Shown: positions 49,071-58,459, counted from the first letter of the stretch. The stretch is 64,000 nucleotides of DNA from Endomicrobium proavitum (GCF_001027545.1 NZ_CP009498.1:682001-746000), one strand, 5' to 3'. The notes: generated from the letters alone by a model not told the origin. Program-made: numbers and translations.

Positions 49071-50840
49071 ATGTCAACACCATTTGAGCAGTTTGTAAAA
49101 GAAATGCAGGAGTTTTTCACGCCGGACAAAGTTTACATAATGGACGGCTCCGAAAAAGAAGCAAAACAACTTGCAAAAGAAGCCCAAGAAACCGAATCGG
49201 ACGGTAAAAAAGTATTAAAAGAGTTAAACGGAAAAGTTTACCCTAACTCTTACTATCACCGTTCAAACCCAAACGACGTAGCAAGAACCGAACACCTTAC
49301 ATTTGTCTGCACGCCTACAAAAGAGCAGGCAGGCCCCAACAATAACTGGCTTGATCCCAAAGAAGCCAAAGAAAAAATGAACGCTCTGATGAAGGGCTCC
49401 ATGAAAGGCAGAACTATGTATGTAATTGCTTTCGTCATGGGCGACCCTAAATCCAAATACGCTAAAAACTGCGTGGAAGTTACAGATTCCGTTTACGTGG
49501 CGTTAAGCATGCGCATAATGTCGCGCGTAGGAAAAGACGCAATCGCAAGAATAGGCAACTCAAAAGATTTTTTCAGAGGATTGCATTCTATCGGCGATGT
49601 AAACCCCGACAGAAGATTTGTTATGCATTTCCCGCAGGAAAATTTAGTTATGAGTTTCGGCTCTGGTTACGGCGGCAACGCTCTACTCGGAAAAAAATGT
49701 TACTCGCTTAGAATAGCGTCTTACCTCGGTTATAACGAAGGCTGGCTTGCCGAACATATGATTGTTATAGGCGTTCAATCGCCCGACGGAAAAATTACGT
49801 ATTTTCTGGCGGCGTTTCCTTCGGCGTGCGGAAAAACAAATCTCGCGCTTTTGCAGCCCGTATTTCCCGGATATAAAGTTTGGACTTTGGGCGACGATAT
49901 TGCGTGGCTTAACATTGGCGAAGACGGACAGCTTTACGCTATAAACCCCGAAGCCGGAATGTTCGGCGTAGCACCCGGAACAGGCGACAAAACAAACCCC
50001 GTAATGATAGACACGCTTAAAAACGATAAATTTTTCCCCACTCTTTTTACAAACACTGCGGTAAACGATGCGGATAATTCTCCTTGGTGGGAAGGTTTGT
50101 CTAAAGAAACCCCGTCTGATTTAACCGACTGGCAAGGGCAAAAATATAATGCAAGCGCCGGCAAACCTGCAGCGCACCCTAATTCAAGATTTACGGTTTC
50201 AATATACAATTGCCCCACATTGTCGCCGGAATACGATAATCCCAACGGAGTGCCGATTTCAGGAATTATTTTCGGCGGACGCAGAGCTTCCACAATTCCT
50301 CTTGTTTACGAATGCAAAGACTGGAACGCAGGCGTTTTCACGGCTTCAATAATAGGTTCCGAAACCACAGCGGCGGCAGGCGGCGCGCAGGGCGTAGTTA
50401 GAAGAGACCCTATGGCAATGCTTCCTTTCTGCGGATACAATATGGGAGACTACTTTCAACACTGGCTTAACATGGGCAAGAAAGTTAAAAAATTGCCGAA
50501 AGTATTTATGGTCAACTGGTTTAGAAAAGACGAAAACGGAAAATTTATGTGGCCGGGCTTTAGAGACAATTCAAGAGTTATCAAATGGATGATAGATAGA
50601 ATTGAAGGCAAAGCCGGCGCAAAAGAAAGCGAAATAGGATTGCTTCCCGAAGAAGGCGCGTTAGATACAACCGGTCTTGACGTATCAAAAGAAACCATGG
50701 ACAAACTTTTGAGCGTAAACAAAGAAGACTGGAAAAAAGAAGTTGCAATGGTAGAAGAGTTCTACGCAAAATTCGGAGATAAAATTCCCAAAGACTTAAG
50801 AACCCACTTGGAAGAACTTAAACAGGCAGTTAACAAATAA
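49071..50840 (+). CDS. pckG: Phosphoenolpyruvate carboxykinase (GTP)
   Basis: 589 residues of the GTP-dependent class. The kinase P-loop region FPSACGKTNLALL, the active-site GDDIAWL and the NWFRKDENGKF, GFRDNSRV blocks are all present. Interconverts oxaloacetate + GTP and PEP + CO2 + GDP; in anaerobes it often runs toward oxaloacetate, capturing GTP. Neighbours ndk and PPi-phosphofructokinase fit an energy-conserving glycolysis. Confidence 0.96.
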   Translation: MSTPFEQFVKEMQEFFTPDKVYIMDGSEKEAKQLAKEAQETESDGKKVLKELNGKVYPNSYYHRSNPNDVARTEHLTFVCTPTKEQAGPNNNWLDPKEAKEKMNALMKGSMKGRTMYVIAFVMGDPKSKYAKNCVEVTDSVYVALSMRIMSRVGKDAIARIGNSKDFFRGLHSIGDVNPDRRFVMHFPQENLVMSFGSGYGGNALLGKKCYSLRIASYLGYNEGWLAEHMIVIGVQSPDGKITYFLAAFPSACGKTNLALLQPVFPGYKVWTLGDDIAWLNIGEDGQLYAINPEAGMFGVAPGTGDKTNPVMIDTLKNDKFFPTLFTNTAVNDADNSPWWEGLSKETPSDLTDWQGQKYNASAGKPAAHPNSRFTVSIYNCPTLSPEYDNPNGVPISGIIFGGRRASTIPLVYECKDWNAGVFTASIIGSETTAAAGGAQGVVRRDPMAMLPFCGYNMGDYFQHWLNMGKKVKKLPKVFMVNWFRKDENGKFMWPGFRDNSRVIKWMIDRIEGKAGAKESEIGLLPEEGALDTTGLDVSKETMDKLLSVNKEDWKKEVAMVEEFYAKFGDKIPKDLRTHLEELKQAVNK

Positions 50841-50865
50841 TAGGTAAAAGGTAAAAAACAAAAAA

Positions 50866-50897
50866 GGCTGACACATAAAATGTGTCAGCCTTTTTTT
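50866..50897 (+). terminator. Bidirectional terminator between pckG and pfp
   Basis: GGCTGACACA/TGTGTCAGCC stem with TAAAA loop and T7, preceded by A6. Serves the convergent genes on both sides. Confidence 0.92.
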
Positions 50898-50942
50898 ATA
50901 TATTTGTTGCGCCGTTACTTACTCCTTACTCCTTTCTACTTA

Positions 50943-52616
50943 CTACTTTTTTGTTTGTTCATACTGCAGCGTTTTTGTAGTTAAATCCGTTACTTCAGTT
51001 GGGCCGAAATACTGTATGGGACCCGGAAATATGTAGCTTTCGGTTACTGCCCATGTATCTCTTTTCTTTGCAAATTCTTTGAAAGGTTTGCCTTTTAAAT
51101 CTACCAGCGCTTTCTGTATAACGGGTTTGTCTTTGCCGTGTCTTTTTTCTATGTTCATCATCATGGTTAACGGAATTCCGCCGCATATCCACTTTTTTGG
51201 AGCCTGCGTAAGATTTCGCACCGACGACAAATATCCGGTAAAGTTGTTAAGCGCTAAAACCGCGGCGTTATAACCTAACGCATAGCAGTAATTTGCGTCA
51301 AAGTTTGAAGGAATTCCGCAGCGTCCTTCGTAGCCGAAGAAATGCGTAATGGCAGAAAATTTGCCTTTATAGCTTCCCTCTTTTTTAAGTTCTACAAGTT
51401 TTTTCTGAACCATTTCTATTAAAAGTTTCTCAGTTTCAATTAAAGAAACCTGAACGTTGCCGTGCGGGTCTCTGTCTAACATAAGCTGCGAAGCAATGCC
51501 CGCCGGAAGAGACTGCATAAGAGCGGAAAGGTTTGCGGGAAGTTTATTAAACACGTATTCTTTTTTCTCTTCTATTGAGTCAAAGCCCGCAATGGCGGAC
51601 GCGTGCTCGGCAAGGGTATCGTTAAGAGCGGAAATTAACTTTTTCATTTCCGGAATAAATTCAATTAACCCTTCCGGAACTAAAGCAACGCCGAAATTTT
51701 TTCCGTCTGCCGCGCGTTTTTTTATAACGCTTACAATATTATCTACAACTTTCGCAAGCGTTAAATTTTTCGCTAAAATTTCTTCGCCCACCAAAACTAT
51801 GTTGGGCTGCGTTTTAAAACCTACTTCCAAAGTTATATGCGACGCGCTTCTTCCCATAAGGCGCACAAAGTGCCAATATTTCTGCGCAGAGTTTACGTCT
51901 CTGCAGATGTTTCCCACAAGTTCCGCGTAAATTTTTGTTGCGGTATCAAAGCCGAAAGAAGTTTCAATATTTTTATTTTTCAAATCGCCGTCAATGGTTT
52001 TAGGAACGCCCACCACGCACATGCCCATATTTTCTTTTTTAGAATATTCGGCAATAAGCGCGGCATTAGTGTTGGAGTCGTCCCCGCCCACAACAACCAA
52101 AGCGTCTAATTTCTGCGACGTGCAATTATCTTTTGTTGAGCAAAACTGTTGGTCGGTTTCAATTTTTGTTCTGCCGGATTGTATAAAATCAAAACCGCCG
52201 GTGTTGCGGTAATCGTCCAAAACTTTTTCGGATATAACTTTATATTTATTTTCAAGAATTCCCGAAGGTCCGCCCAAGAAACCTATTAAAACGTTTTTTT
52301 TGTTCGCTTTTTTAAGCCCGTCAAAAAGTCCGGCAATAACGTTGTGCCCTCCGGGAGCCTGCCCTCCGGAAAGAACTACGCCTACGCGCACGGCTTTATT
52401 TTTTATTTTAGCGTTTGCGCCTTTAACAAAAGTAACTTCCGGTAAACCGTAAGTGTTTGGGAAAATTTCTTTGACTTTTTCTCTGTCGGCTATAGAATGC
52501 GTAAGTTTGCCCTCTTTAGCTTTTACTGCGGCGGCTCCCGCTTGTAAAACTTCCGGCAGAACCGGCTGGTATTTGCGTCTTTGAATTTGAAGTTCCGAAA
52601 CGTTTGTTTGCGGCAT
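50943..52616 (-). CDS. pfp: Pyrophosphate-dependent 6-phosphofructokinase
   Basis: 557 residues of the long (plant beta/spirochaete-type) PPi-PFK group. GGDDSNTNAAL carries the aspartate that favours PPi over ATP; GVPKTIDGDLKN is the catalytic loop, and LMGRSASHI the fructose-6-phosphate region. Reversible enzyme, useful for both glycolysis and gluconeogenesis. Ribosome site AAGGAG; a TATAAT box lies about 45 bases before the start. Confidence 0.94.
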   Translation of the reverse strand: MPQTNVSELQIQRRKYQPVLPEVLQAGAAAVKAKEGKLTHSIADREKVKEIFPNTYGLPEVTFVKGANAKIKNKAVRVGVVLSGGQAPGGHNVIAGLFDGLKKANKKNVLIGFLGGPSGILENKYKVISEKVLDDYRNTGGFDFIQSGRTKIETDQQFCSTKDNCTSQKLDALVVVGGDDSNTNAALIAEYSKKENMGMCVVGVPKTIDGDLKNKNIETSFGFDTATKIYAELVGNICRDVNSAQKYWHFVRLMGRSASHITLEVGFKTQPNIVLVGEEILAKNLTLAKVVDNIVSVIKKRAADGKNFGVALVPEGLIEFIPEMKKLISALNDTLAEHASAIAGFDSIEEKKEYVFNKLPANLSALMQSLPAGIASQLMLDRDPHGNVQVSLIETEKLLIEMVQKKLVELKKEGSYKGKFSAITHFFGYEGRCGIPSNFDANYCYALGYNAAVLALNNFTGYLSSVRNLTQAPKKWICGGIPLTMMMNIEKRHGKDKPVIQKALVDLKGKPFKEFAKKRDTWAVTESYIFPGPIQYFGPTEVTDLTTKTLQYEQTKK

Positions 52617-52669
52617 TTTTATCTCCTTAAAATATAATTTTAAAACTAAAATTTGCGTATTATACTGAA

Positions 52670-52705
52670 AAAAGACTGCGGCTTGAATATGCCGCAGTCT
52701 TTTTT
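52670..52705 (-). terminator. Terminator after the 52.7-kb gene
   Basis: GACTGCGGC/GCCGCAGTC with an eight-base loop, A-run before and T-run after; works in either direction. Confidence 0.9.
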
Positions 52706-52716
52706 ACTATAAATTA

Positions 52717-53592
52717 TTATTCATACATTATATTGTCAAGATAAAATACGCAGCCAGCAGGGTTTGACTGTCTTGTAACGGTAAAACCAAACCCGCCTAT
52801 AATGTTGCTTAAATCCGCATCGCTAAGCCAAATTATATACTGCTCCCACTCAGCGGTAAGTTCAATAGGCCCTATAGAGCGCGAGTCGGAATCTTCAGAA
52901 TTTGATCCCTGAATGCCGCCGACAATAAAAGCGTTAATTGTTTCTCCGCCGTTTTCGCCTCTTGCCCAAAATGATAATCTTTCCGAGCCGGTAATATTAA
53001 AGCCGTAGCCGTTGCCGTTACCCCAGTTGTTGGCGGGCTCTTGCCAATACATGCCCGACCACGCAACGCCGTCGCTATATGCGTTGTAAACAACTTGTAT
53101 GCAAGTTTCTCCTACTTTAGGATTGCCTTTCCATGCCTGATTTATTTGCAACGCTCCCATATTGCCCATCTTTCCCGACGGGTAATAGTGATTGTATTTA
53201 TTTCCTATTGAGTGATAAACGTAAAAAGGTCTAAATCCCGAACTGTTTTTAAACTGCGCGTTTTCTTCAGGATTTGATTTTGCCTCAAGCGGTTCTTCTT
53301 TTACAACAGCCGGTTTAGACACGGCTCTTTTAGGAGAAGGCTTTGAAACTTTTTTCTTTTTGGTTTTTTTTGGTTTAGCCTTTTTTTTCGCAACAGGTTT
53401 TGGCGCCACGGCAGGCTTAACTTCTTTTTTTACCGTTTGTACCACGTTCTCAACTTGAGCCGGCTGACGGTGCAAAACGCGTTTCAAATATCTTTTCGCC
53501 GTCGGAAACCCAACGCAAGACCTTAACAAAAGCAATAATATTAAAATTATAAGAATTATTACTAACAACGCCGTAGTTTTTTTGCTTCGCAT
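52717..53592 (-). CDS. Membrane-anchored protein with basic linker and carbohydrate-binding-like domain
   Basis: 291 residues in three parts. (1) One N-terminal membrane helix (about 8-26) without a cleavage site. (2) A TonB-like Lys/Pro/Ala-rich linker (about 45-110, with AKPKKTKKKKVSKPSPKRA). (3) A ~175-residue beta domain: FRPFYVYHSIGNKYNHYYPSGKMG split over two strands, MYWQEPANNWG, LSFWARGENGGE, GPIELTAEW, IIGGFGFTVTR, and a final FYLDNIMYE. Part 3 recurs in three other proteins here and resembles CBM-like jelly rolls. Probably anchored in the inner membrane and reaching across the periplasm. Function unknown. Confidence 0.8.
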   Translation of the reverse strand: MRSKKTTALLVIILIILILLLLLRSCVGFPTAKRYLKRVLHRQPAQVENVVQTVKKEVKPAVAPKPVAKKKAKPKKTKKKKVSKPSPKRAVSKPAVVKEEPLEAKSNPEENAQFKNSSGFRPFYVYHSIGNKYNHYYPSGKMGNMGALQINQAWKGNPKVGETCIQVVYNAYSDGVAWSGMYWQEPANNWGNGNGYGFNITGSERLSFWARGENGGETINAFIVGGIQGSNSEDSDSRSIGPIELTAEWEQYIIWLSDADLSNIIGGFGFTVTRQSNPAGCVFYLDNIMYE

Positions 53593-53642
53593 TGTTTTAA
53601 ATCTCCATTCTTGCCGCTTACAAGCATTTAAAATACTTATAA

Positions 53643-53670
53643 ATTATACATTATTACATTTGCTTTGCAA
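53643..53670 (-). promoter_or_regulatory. Promoter of the 52.7-kb gene
   Basis: TTGCAA, 16-base spacer, TATAAT on the minus strand, overlapping the end of the preceding frame. Confidence 0.6.
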
Positions 53671-55136
53671 ATAGTTTATAGTTGATGTGCGCTCTGTCAA
53701 ACGCTAACGGATTAAACCCGGAAAGAGCGATAATATACCATCCGGTGGAAGAAGCCGAGGCTACCCACTGCCCGTTTTTACCTCTGGGAATTTCCCAGTC
53801 GTCTTTAAAAGTGGTAACAATTTCTTTCTCCCCGAGTTTTTTTGAAACATAAGGAAGAGCGCCGTCTATCATTGCGCAAAGCTGCGACGCTTTTTGCATT
53901 TCGTTTAAAAAGAATTTAGATTTCTGGCGGAAATATTCGGCTCTCTTTGGGTTTGCGTTATTGCGCGAATATTGCGACATAATTTGCATTGCCACAATGT
54001 GAAAAGCGGTTCCTTCAAACCAAATCATTTTATAATTTTTCTGTCTGCTGCGCTGATTTGTGAAATCGTAACCTTTAACTTTTACGCCCTCAATAGCATC
54101 CTCAACAAGATAATTCTTGTCGGCATAATTCATAAGATAATAGGGATCCACGCCCATTTTCGCAAGTCTGCTTGGCCCCACTGCGGCTACAGCCCAGCTT
54201 ACAGTATCAAGCGCGTCTATTTTATCTACGCCGTGTTCGTTATAGCCTACGTTAAAAGTTTTTTTATGTTTATCATAAACAACTTGCATAAGCCATCTTT
54301 CAATATTCAAAATTTCTTTTTTCATATCCTGCAAATTATATCCGCTTTGCGCAAATATTTTTTTTATTTCACTATTATCAATTGCGTAAATTTCCGTAAG
54401 CATTTTTTTAAGCGCATAATCGTCAAGTATGTTTTCAGTGGAAAAAACCGTGCTCCAGTCCGGACCCCAGCCCGAGCCCATTGAAACGCCGCCGCGCTGA
54501 CCGTCGGGAAAAGCGTAATGCGTAAGCCCGTCTGTCCATTTGCTTATATCTATCGCAAGTTTTAAAAAATCAAGTTTTCCGGTAATAGCGGTGTATTGCA
54601 AAGCCGCTATGGCAACCCACACGTTAGGGCCTACGTGCATTCTGTCGCCGTCAATACCTATAACCATTCCCCAATTGGTGCCTTCTTTGTCCGAACGGTA
54701 ACTGTTAAAAATTCCGTAATTCTCATTTTTAAGCATGTAAAATTCTTTCTGGTAAATGCTTAAAATTTTTTCGGCTTTATACGACTGATCGCAAAGCATA
54801 TAAGTTATAGCGGCAATAGCTCCGTCGTAAGTAAAGGATTGCGCATCTAACGCCCCCCCCCCGTCCGTAAGCAAAAGAGTTTGTAAAAATATCATAACTG
54901 TAAATTGAAGTTCCTCTGAAACTTTCTACAAGCCCGTTTACTGCGGAAGTTTGTCTTGAAAAGAAATCTGCAACTCTCATTTGATTGCGGTAATAATTTC
55001 GGTTTGCGCCGTCGGTAAGAAACTGCTCGCGGTATTTTTTATTTACAACATCCGCCGCATTAACAGAAGCGCAGAAAACAAAAAACGACATCACTATAGA
55101 TAGGCTCTCTCTAATTCGCATTAACATTTTCCCCAT
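53654..55136 (-). pseudogene. Six-hairpin-glycosidase-like protein, paralogue B, split by a G10 tract
   Basis: Two overlapping frames together encode a homologue of paralogue A. The N-terminal frame (to ~55136) gives a signal peptide (SFFVFCASVNA) and residues to FTNSFAYGR. The other frame resumes with ALDAQSFTYDGAIAAITYML and continues to the end. They are out of phase by one base exactly at a run of ten G's; nine would restore a single ~490-residue exported protein. A perfect promoter precedes it. So it is either a phase-variable gene caught OFF, a fresh mutation, or a homopolymer sequencing error. Translation may start at the third nearby ATG (MRIRESLS). Confidence 0.85.
54853..54862 (-). 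repeat. G10 homopolymer tract causing the frame break
   Basis: Ten G's on the coding strand between GGAC and CGTTAG. The reading frame is restored whenever the count is a multiple of three (9 or 12). The longest G runs noticed in housekeeping genes of the window are seven. Confidence 0.9.
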
Positions 55137-55158
55137 AGTATTGTAATAGAATTTTTGT

Positions 55159-55187
55159 AGTATAGCTATTAATAATTTTTATGTCAA
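55159..55187 (-). promoter_or_regulatory. Consensus promoter of paralogue B
   Basis: TTGACA, 17-base spacer, TATACT on the minus strand; predicted start about 16-30 bases before the candidate ATGs. Confidence 0.8.
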
Positions 55188-55217
55188 TAAAAATTCTTTT
55201 CGGCATACGTCCTCAAT

Positions 55218-55502
55218 TCATTTTAAGGCATTTTTTACTTTATCTAAAATTTTACTTGCAAGTTTTAAATTAAGCGCTGTTTTTTTTGCGACTTTTAATA
55301 TATTGTCATCGCCGGGGTTTAACGCTTCGCCGTCAACGGCAGTTGCATGTTCGCCGCCAAAACCTTGTCCTTCGCTATAAACCAAATCATAAGCAGGTGA
55401 AAGTTTCCATTTTCCGTCTGCAAACCGGCCAATATCATATTCAAATATGCTGAAAGTATCTTTTTGCGCTACCGTTCCCATCTTCTTATTGCAGAAATTT
55501 TT
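55218..55502 (-). pseudogene. HipA-like kinase, C-terminal remnant
   Basis: About 90 codons that match only the C-terminal end of HipA-family kinases: KNF, then FEYDIGRFADGKWKLSPAYDLVYSEG, GGEHATAVDGEALNPGDDNILKVAKK. The kinase core and the HipB antitoxin are absent, and the frame closes within a few dozen bases upstream. It is a decayed fragment of a toxin-antitoxin-type gene. Confidence 0.7.
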
Positions 55503-55552
55503 CCTACTACCCTGTTTTATCTGTTTTAACGGTTAGCTTGAATTTTTGTAAT

Positions 55553-55589
55553 AAAAAAAACACACCTTAAAGAAAGATGCGCTTTTTTT
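55553..55589 (-). terminator. Terminator after the 55.6-kb gene
   Basis: On the minus strand AAAGCGCATCTT, short loop, AAGGTGTGTTTTT: a 9-bp stem including G-U pairs, then eight T's. Confidence 0.65.
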
Positions 55590-55612
55590 ATTTGTATCTA
55601 AAAAACATTTAT

Positions 55613-56839
55613 TTACTCTTCAAAATAAACATAATCATAATCTATATACTCAGGAGGCACAGGGATAGGCAGACCAAGCTGTAGTACAAGATCAACTTGA
55701 GCAAAAACTATGTTTACAGGAACTACAACCATAGGATTAATTGCAATTAGGTCGGATATGTCCATTTCATACTTTTGCCAACTGCTTGTAAGCGGCGGCC
55801 ACGCTCCAATACCTGTCATCCATTTTCTATAACCGGCAGCGGTTGCAAATTCTACTTGTATTGCAGCGTTGGGAGTAGGCGACTTCAACCAAATAACCAA
55901 TTTAGTAAAGCCAGACAAATTAACAGGAACATCAACATGCGTGTCAGGGACATAAGTTCCTGTTCCGTAATTATAAAACCACCCTGACCAAGCTTCAATA
56001 TTGTCAAAGTATATACGCTGATATGAAGCTGAATCTCCGGGAGCCCCCCCACCTATCATATGAGTATTTACTGAAGTCGTCCCGCCATTTTGACCATACA
56101 ATCCAAGGTCTGTCATCAAGTCCGGCCCCACGCCGGCATCGCTTAATATATATCTTCTATTCCCCGGCGCCGGAGAATTAATACCAAGAATTATAGAGTT
56201 GCTCATCACTCCGGCAACTGAAGCGTTTACCGTTATATTTCCAACAACAGCGTTAGCCGTAAACGAAATTGTTGATGAATTAACATTTATGTAATTTCCA
56301 TATCCGCCGGGCGTTATTGTCCAATTAACAGCAGGCATACCCGACATTGGTGCGCCTGCGGTGTCTAAAGCTACAGCATATATGATTGCAGATTCTCCTG
56401 CGGAGAGTGTGTTTGTTGACGTATAAATTGCAACGCTTCCTATAGGCGCTGCGTTAACTACTATAGGAAAAGAAGCGGTAACACCGCCGCATTCAGCAAT
56501 TATTTGACCATAAACCTGACCCGCCAACGCTGAAACTTCAAACGTTGTTTCTTTAGCTTCTGAATTTGAGAACGTGCCTATTATAGTTTGGTCTGTATCG
56601 TTTTTGATGCTCCAATGAACATCTGAAGTAATTTCTTCACCACGAGAGTTAAGAAGAATAGCTTTTAAATCAACAACATCGCTGTTTAAAAGGCTTCCGT
56701 TACTGGCAGTTAAAAATTGAGATTCAATTTTCACTCTCAAGGTGTTTTGTGTTAGTCTTTTTAATTTTTCAGGAGCGCATGCAATAAGAATTGCACCGGA
56801 TACTAAAAATAGGGTTGCTAATATTAAGATTTTTTTCAT
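55613..56839 (-). CDS. Lipoprotein with Ig-like and carbohydrate-binding-like domains
   Basis: 408 residues. Lipobox ILIAC at about residue 21. Two bacterial Ig-like repeats (about 35-130 and 130-220, the second with GSVAIYTSTNTLSAGESAIIYAVALD) precede a C-terminal jelly-roll (FTKLVIWLKSPTPNAAIQVEFATAAG, SSWQKYEMDISDL, final YVYFEE) distantly like the other sugar-binding-like domains here. Contains a G7 run in GGGAPG. Ribosome site AAGGAG. Substrate unknown. Confidence 0.75.
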   Translation of the reverse strand: MKKILILATLFLVSGAILIACAPEKLKRLTQNTLRVKIESQFLTASNGSLLNSDVVDLKAILLNSRGEEITSDVHWSIKNDTDQTIIGTFSNSEAKETTFEVSALAGQVYGQIIAECGGVTASFPIVVNAAPIGSVAIYTSTNTLSAGESAIIYAVALDTAGAPMSGMPAVNWTITPGGYGNYINVNSSTISFTANAVVGNITVNASVAGVMSNSIILGINSPAPGNRRYILSDAGVGPDLMTDLGLYGQNGGTTSVNTHMIGGGAPGDSASYQRIYFDNIEAWSGWFYNYGTGTYVPDTHVDVPVNLSGFTKLVIWLKSPTPNAAIQVEFATAAGYRKWMTGIGAWPPLTSSWQKYEMDISDLIAINPMVVVPVNIVFAQVDLVLQLGLPIPVPPEYIDYDYVYFEE

Positions 56840-57128
56840 ATTCTATTTGCTCCTTATTTTACGACTATATTGAATTGAAATTTTAATTTACAAAACTTGA
56901 ATTCCAGACTACAAATTGCGAAAATAACAGGCAAAGAGTAAAAACAAACTTGCTCCGAATTGCTTCCCGTCTTCGTTACACTACAACGCGGCAAACTTCC
57001 CCGTAAACTACAGATGCCGAAACATTTATCTTCGGCGCTTCGCTTCTACAGCGCGGTATAAATCAAATATTGTGGCGTAGAGACGCAGTCCCAAAGAAGC
57101 AAGTTCGGCATGAAAAGTATTGCAAATG

Positions 57129-57950
57129 CTATTCGTAAACTACGTTGTCTAAATAGAATACAGCGCCGTTTGGATTGCCGTCTCTTGTTATGGTAAAACC
57201 AAAGCCGCCGATTACATTGTTTAAATCTGCGCCGGTAAGATGTATTGTATATTGCTTCCATTCTTTTGTAAGTTCAATTGGACCAATGGCTCTTGAGTCT
57301 GAATCTTCAGAATCTTTTCCTTGAATTCCGCCAATTATAAAGTTGGTAATTTCTTCGCCGCCATTTTCACCTCTTGCCCAAAAAGAAAGCCTTTCAGAAC
57401 CGGTAAGATTAAATCCGTAGCCCTTATCGCCCCAGTTGTTTGCGGGTTCCTGCCAGTAAACGCCTGCCCAAGCCGTGCCGGCTTTTAACGCATTATAAGT
57501 AATTCTTACACAAGTTTTTCCGAACTTATTATCTTTTTCCCACGCCTGATTAATGTTTATAGCGCCGACATTTCCCATCATGCCTGAAGGATAATAATGG
57601 TTATTTTTATCTCCGATTTCCGAATATATATAAAAAGGTTTAAAACCTGACTTATTTGAATATACAGGCGATTCTTCTTTAACAGATTTTTGCGCAGGCA
57701 CAGGCTCAACAGTTTTTTTATCTTGTGTTTTGGAAACTGAAGATTGTTTTGTCACAACCCGCACTTTGGGAGATGGCGCTTTAACCGGAACTTCATCTTC
57801 TGCAATAATTTCTTCGGTCTGTTCTATTGCAACAGGTCTTTGAAATCTCTGCTGAAATTTTTCTAAAATTCCGCAAGGCTTCAAAAACAAAAGAATTAAA
57901 ATTATTATTAATGTTATAGACAACAAAAATGTCGTCTTTTTACTTTCCAT
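57129..57950 (-). CDS. Membrane-anchored protein with proline-rich linker and carbohydrate-binding-like domain
   Basis: 273 residues, same plan as the 52.7-kb protein: MESKKTTFLL start with a membrane helix (about 7-24), a Pro/Val/Lys linker (about 45-90, EDEVPVKAPSPKVRVV), then the shared domain (GFKPFYIYSEIGDKNNHYYP, YWQEPANNWG, LSFWARGENGGE, IGGFGFTITRDGNPNG, FYLDNVVYE). Linker sequences of the two have diverged while the first 8 residues and the domain stay close, suggesting duplication followed by relaxed linker evolution. Confidence 0.8.
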   Translation of the reverse strand: MESKKTTFLLSITLIIILILLFLKPCGILEKFQQRFQRPVAIEQTEEIIAEDEVPVKAPSPKVRVVTKQSSVSKTQDKKTVEPVPAQKSVKEESPVYSNKSGFKPFYIYSEIGDKNNHYYPSGMMGNVGAININQAWEKDNKFGKTCVRITYNALKAGTAWAGVYWQEPANNWGDKGYGFNLTGSERLSFWARGENGGEEITNFIIGGIQGKDSEDSDSRAIGPIELTKEWKQYTIHLTGADLNNVIGGFGFTITRDGNPNGAVFYLDNVVYE

Positions 57951-57967
57951 TTATATATACCAAGAGT

Positions 57968-58459
57968 TTAGATTTTATGACTGTAGTTAAACATATACGC
58001 CGAACGGTTTTGATCGTAACCTACGTTAAATGCAGATTTTTTTGCTGCCCCGCCTTCTGCAATTTGGCTTTGGCATGTAAAATAAGCGTCTATAACAGCA
58101 TAAAGCCAAACAGCTATTGCACCGTAAGTAAAGTATGTAGAAGTGTTATAATTTGTTTCGTAATCATTGTATAAGTTACCGTCTATTGCTCCAAGAGTTT
58201 TGTATTCGTTATATTTATTGTTTGCCTGACCGTTAAAATAGAAAGCTCCGCCAACGGCAGCAGCAAACAATCCAAAAGTAATCCAGCCTTTTACAGGTTG
58301 CTCATTCCAGCCTTGTCCCCAGCCGGGCATTAAAACTGAACGCAACGCCGCGTTAAACGGTTTTGCCTCAGAAAAATCTAATTCAAAATTTCCGGCAAAT
58401 GCGTTAGCGTTAAAAAACAAAACAGATACAACAACAAGCGCCGCTATAATTTTTTTCAT
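57968..58459 (-). CDS. DUF5683-like membrane protein
   Basis: 163 residues. Signal peptide (about 1-22), then FNAALRSVLMPGWGQGWNEQPVKGWITFGLF, the conserved core of DUF5683-type proteins, and two further membrane segments with an aromatic-rich middle. Function of the family is unknown. Lies 17 bases before the membrane-anchored gene and 1 base after the lipoprotein gene. Confidence 0.7.
   Translation of the reverse strand: MKKIIAALVVVSVLFFNANAFAGNFELDFSEAKPFNAALRSVLMPGWGQGWNEQPVKGWITFGLFAAAVGGAFYFNGQANNKYNEYKTLGAIDGNLYNDYETNYNTSTYFTYGAIAVWLYAVIDAYFTCQSQIAEGGAAKKSAFNVGYDQNRSAYMFNYSHKI

Noticed and set aside
56840-57128. Possible gene or RNA in the gap before the 55.6-kb lipoprotein
   Set aside because: No frame with a ribosome site, no clear hairpin or conserved motif was seen; only a weak promoter-like TTGTAA-TATAGT pair.
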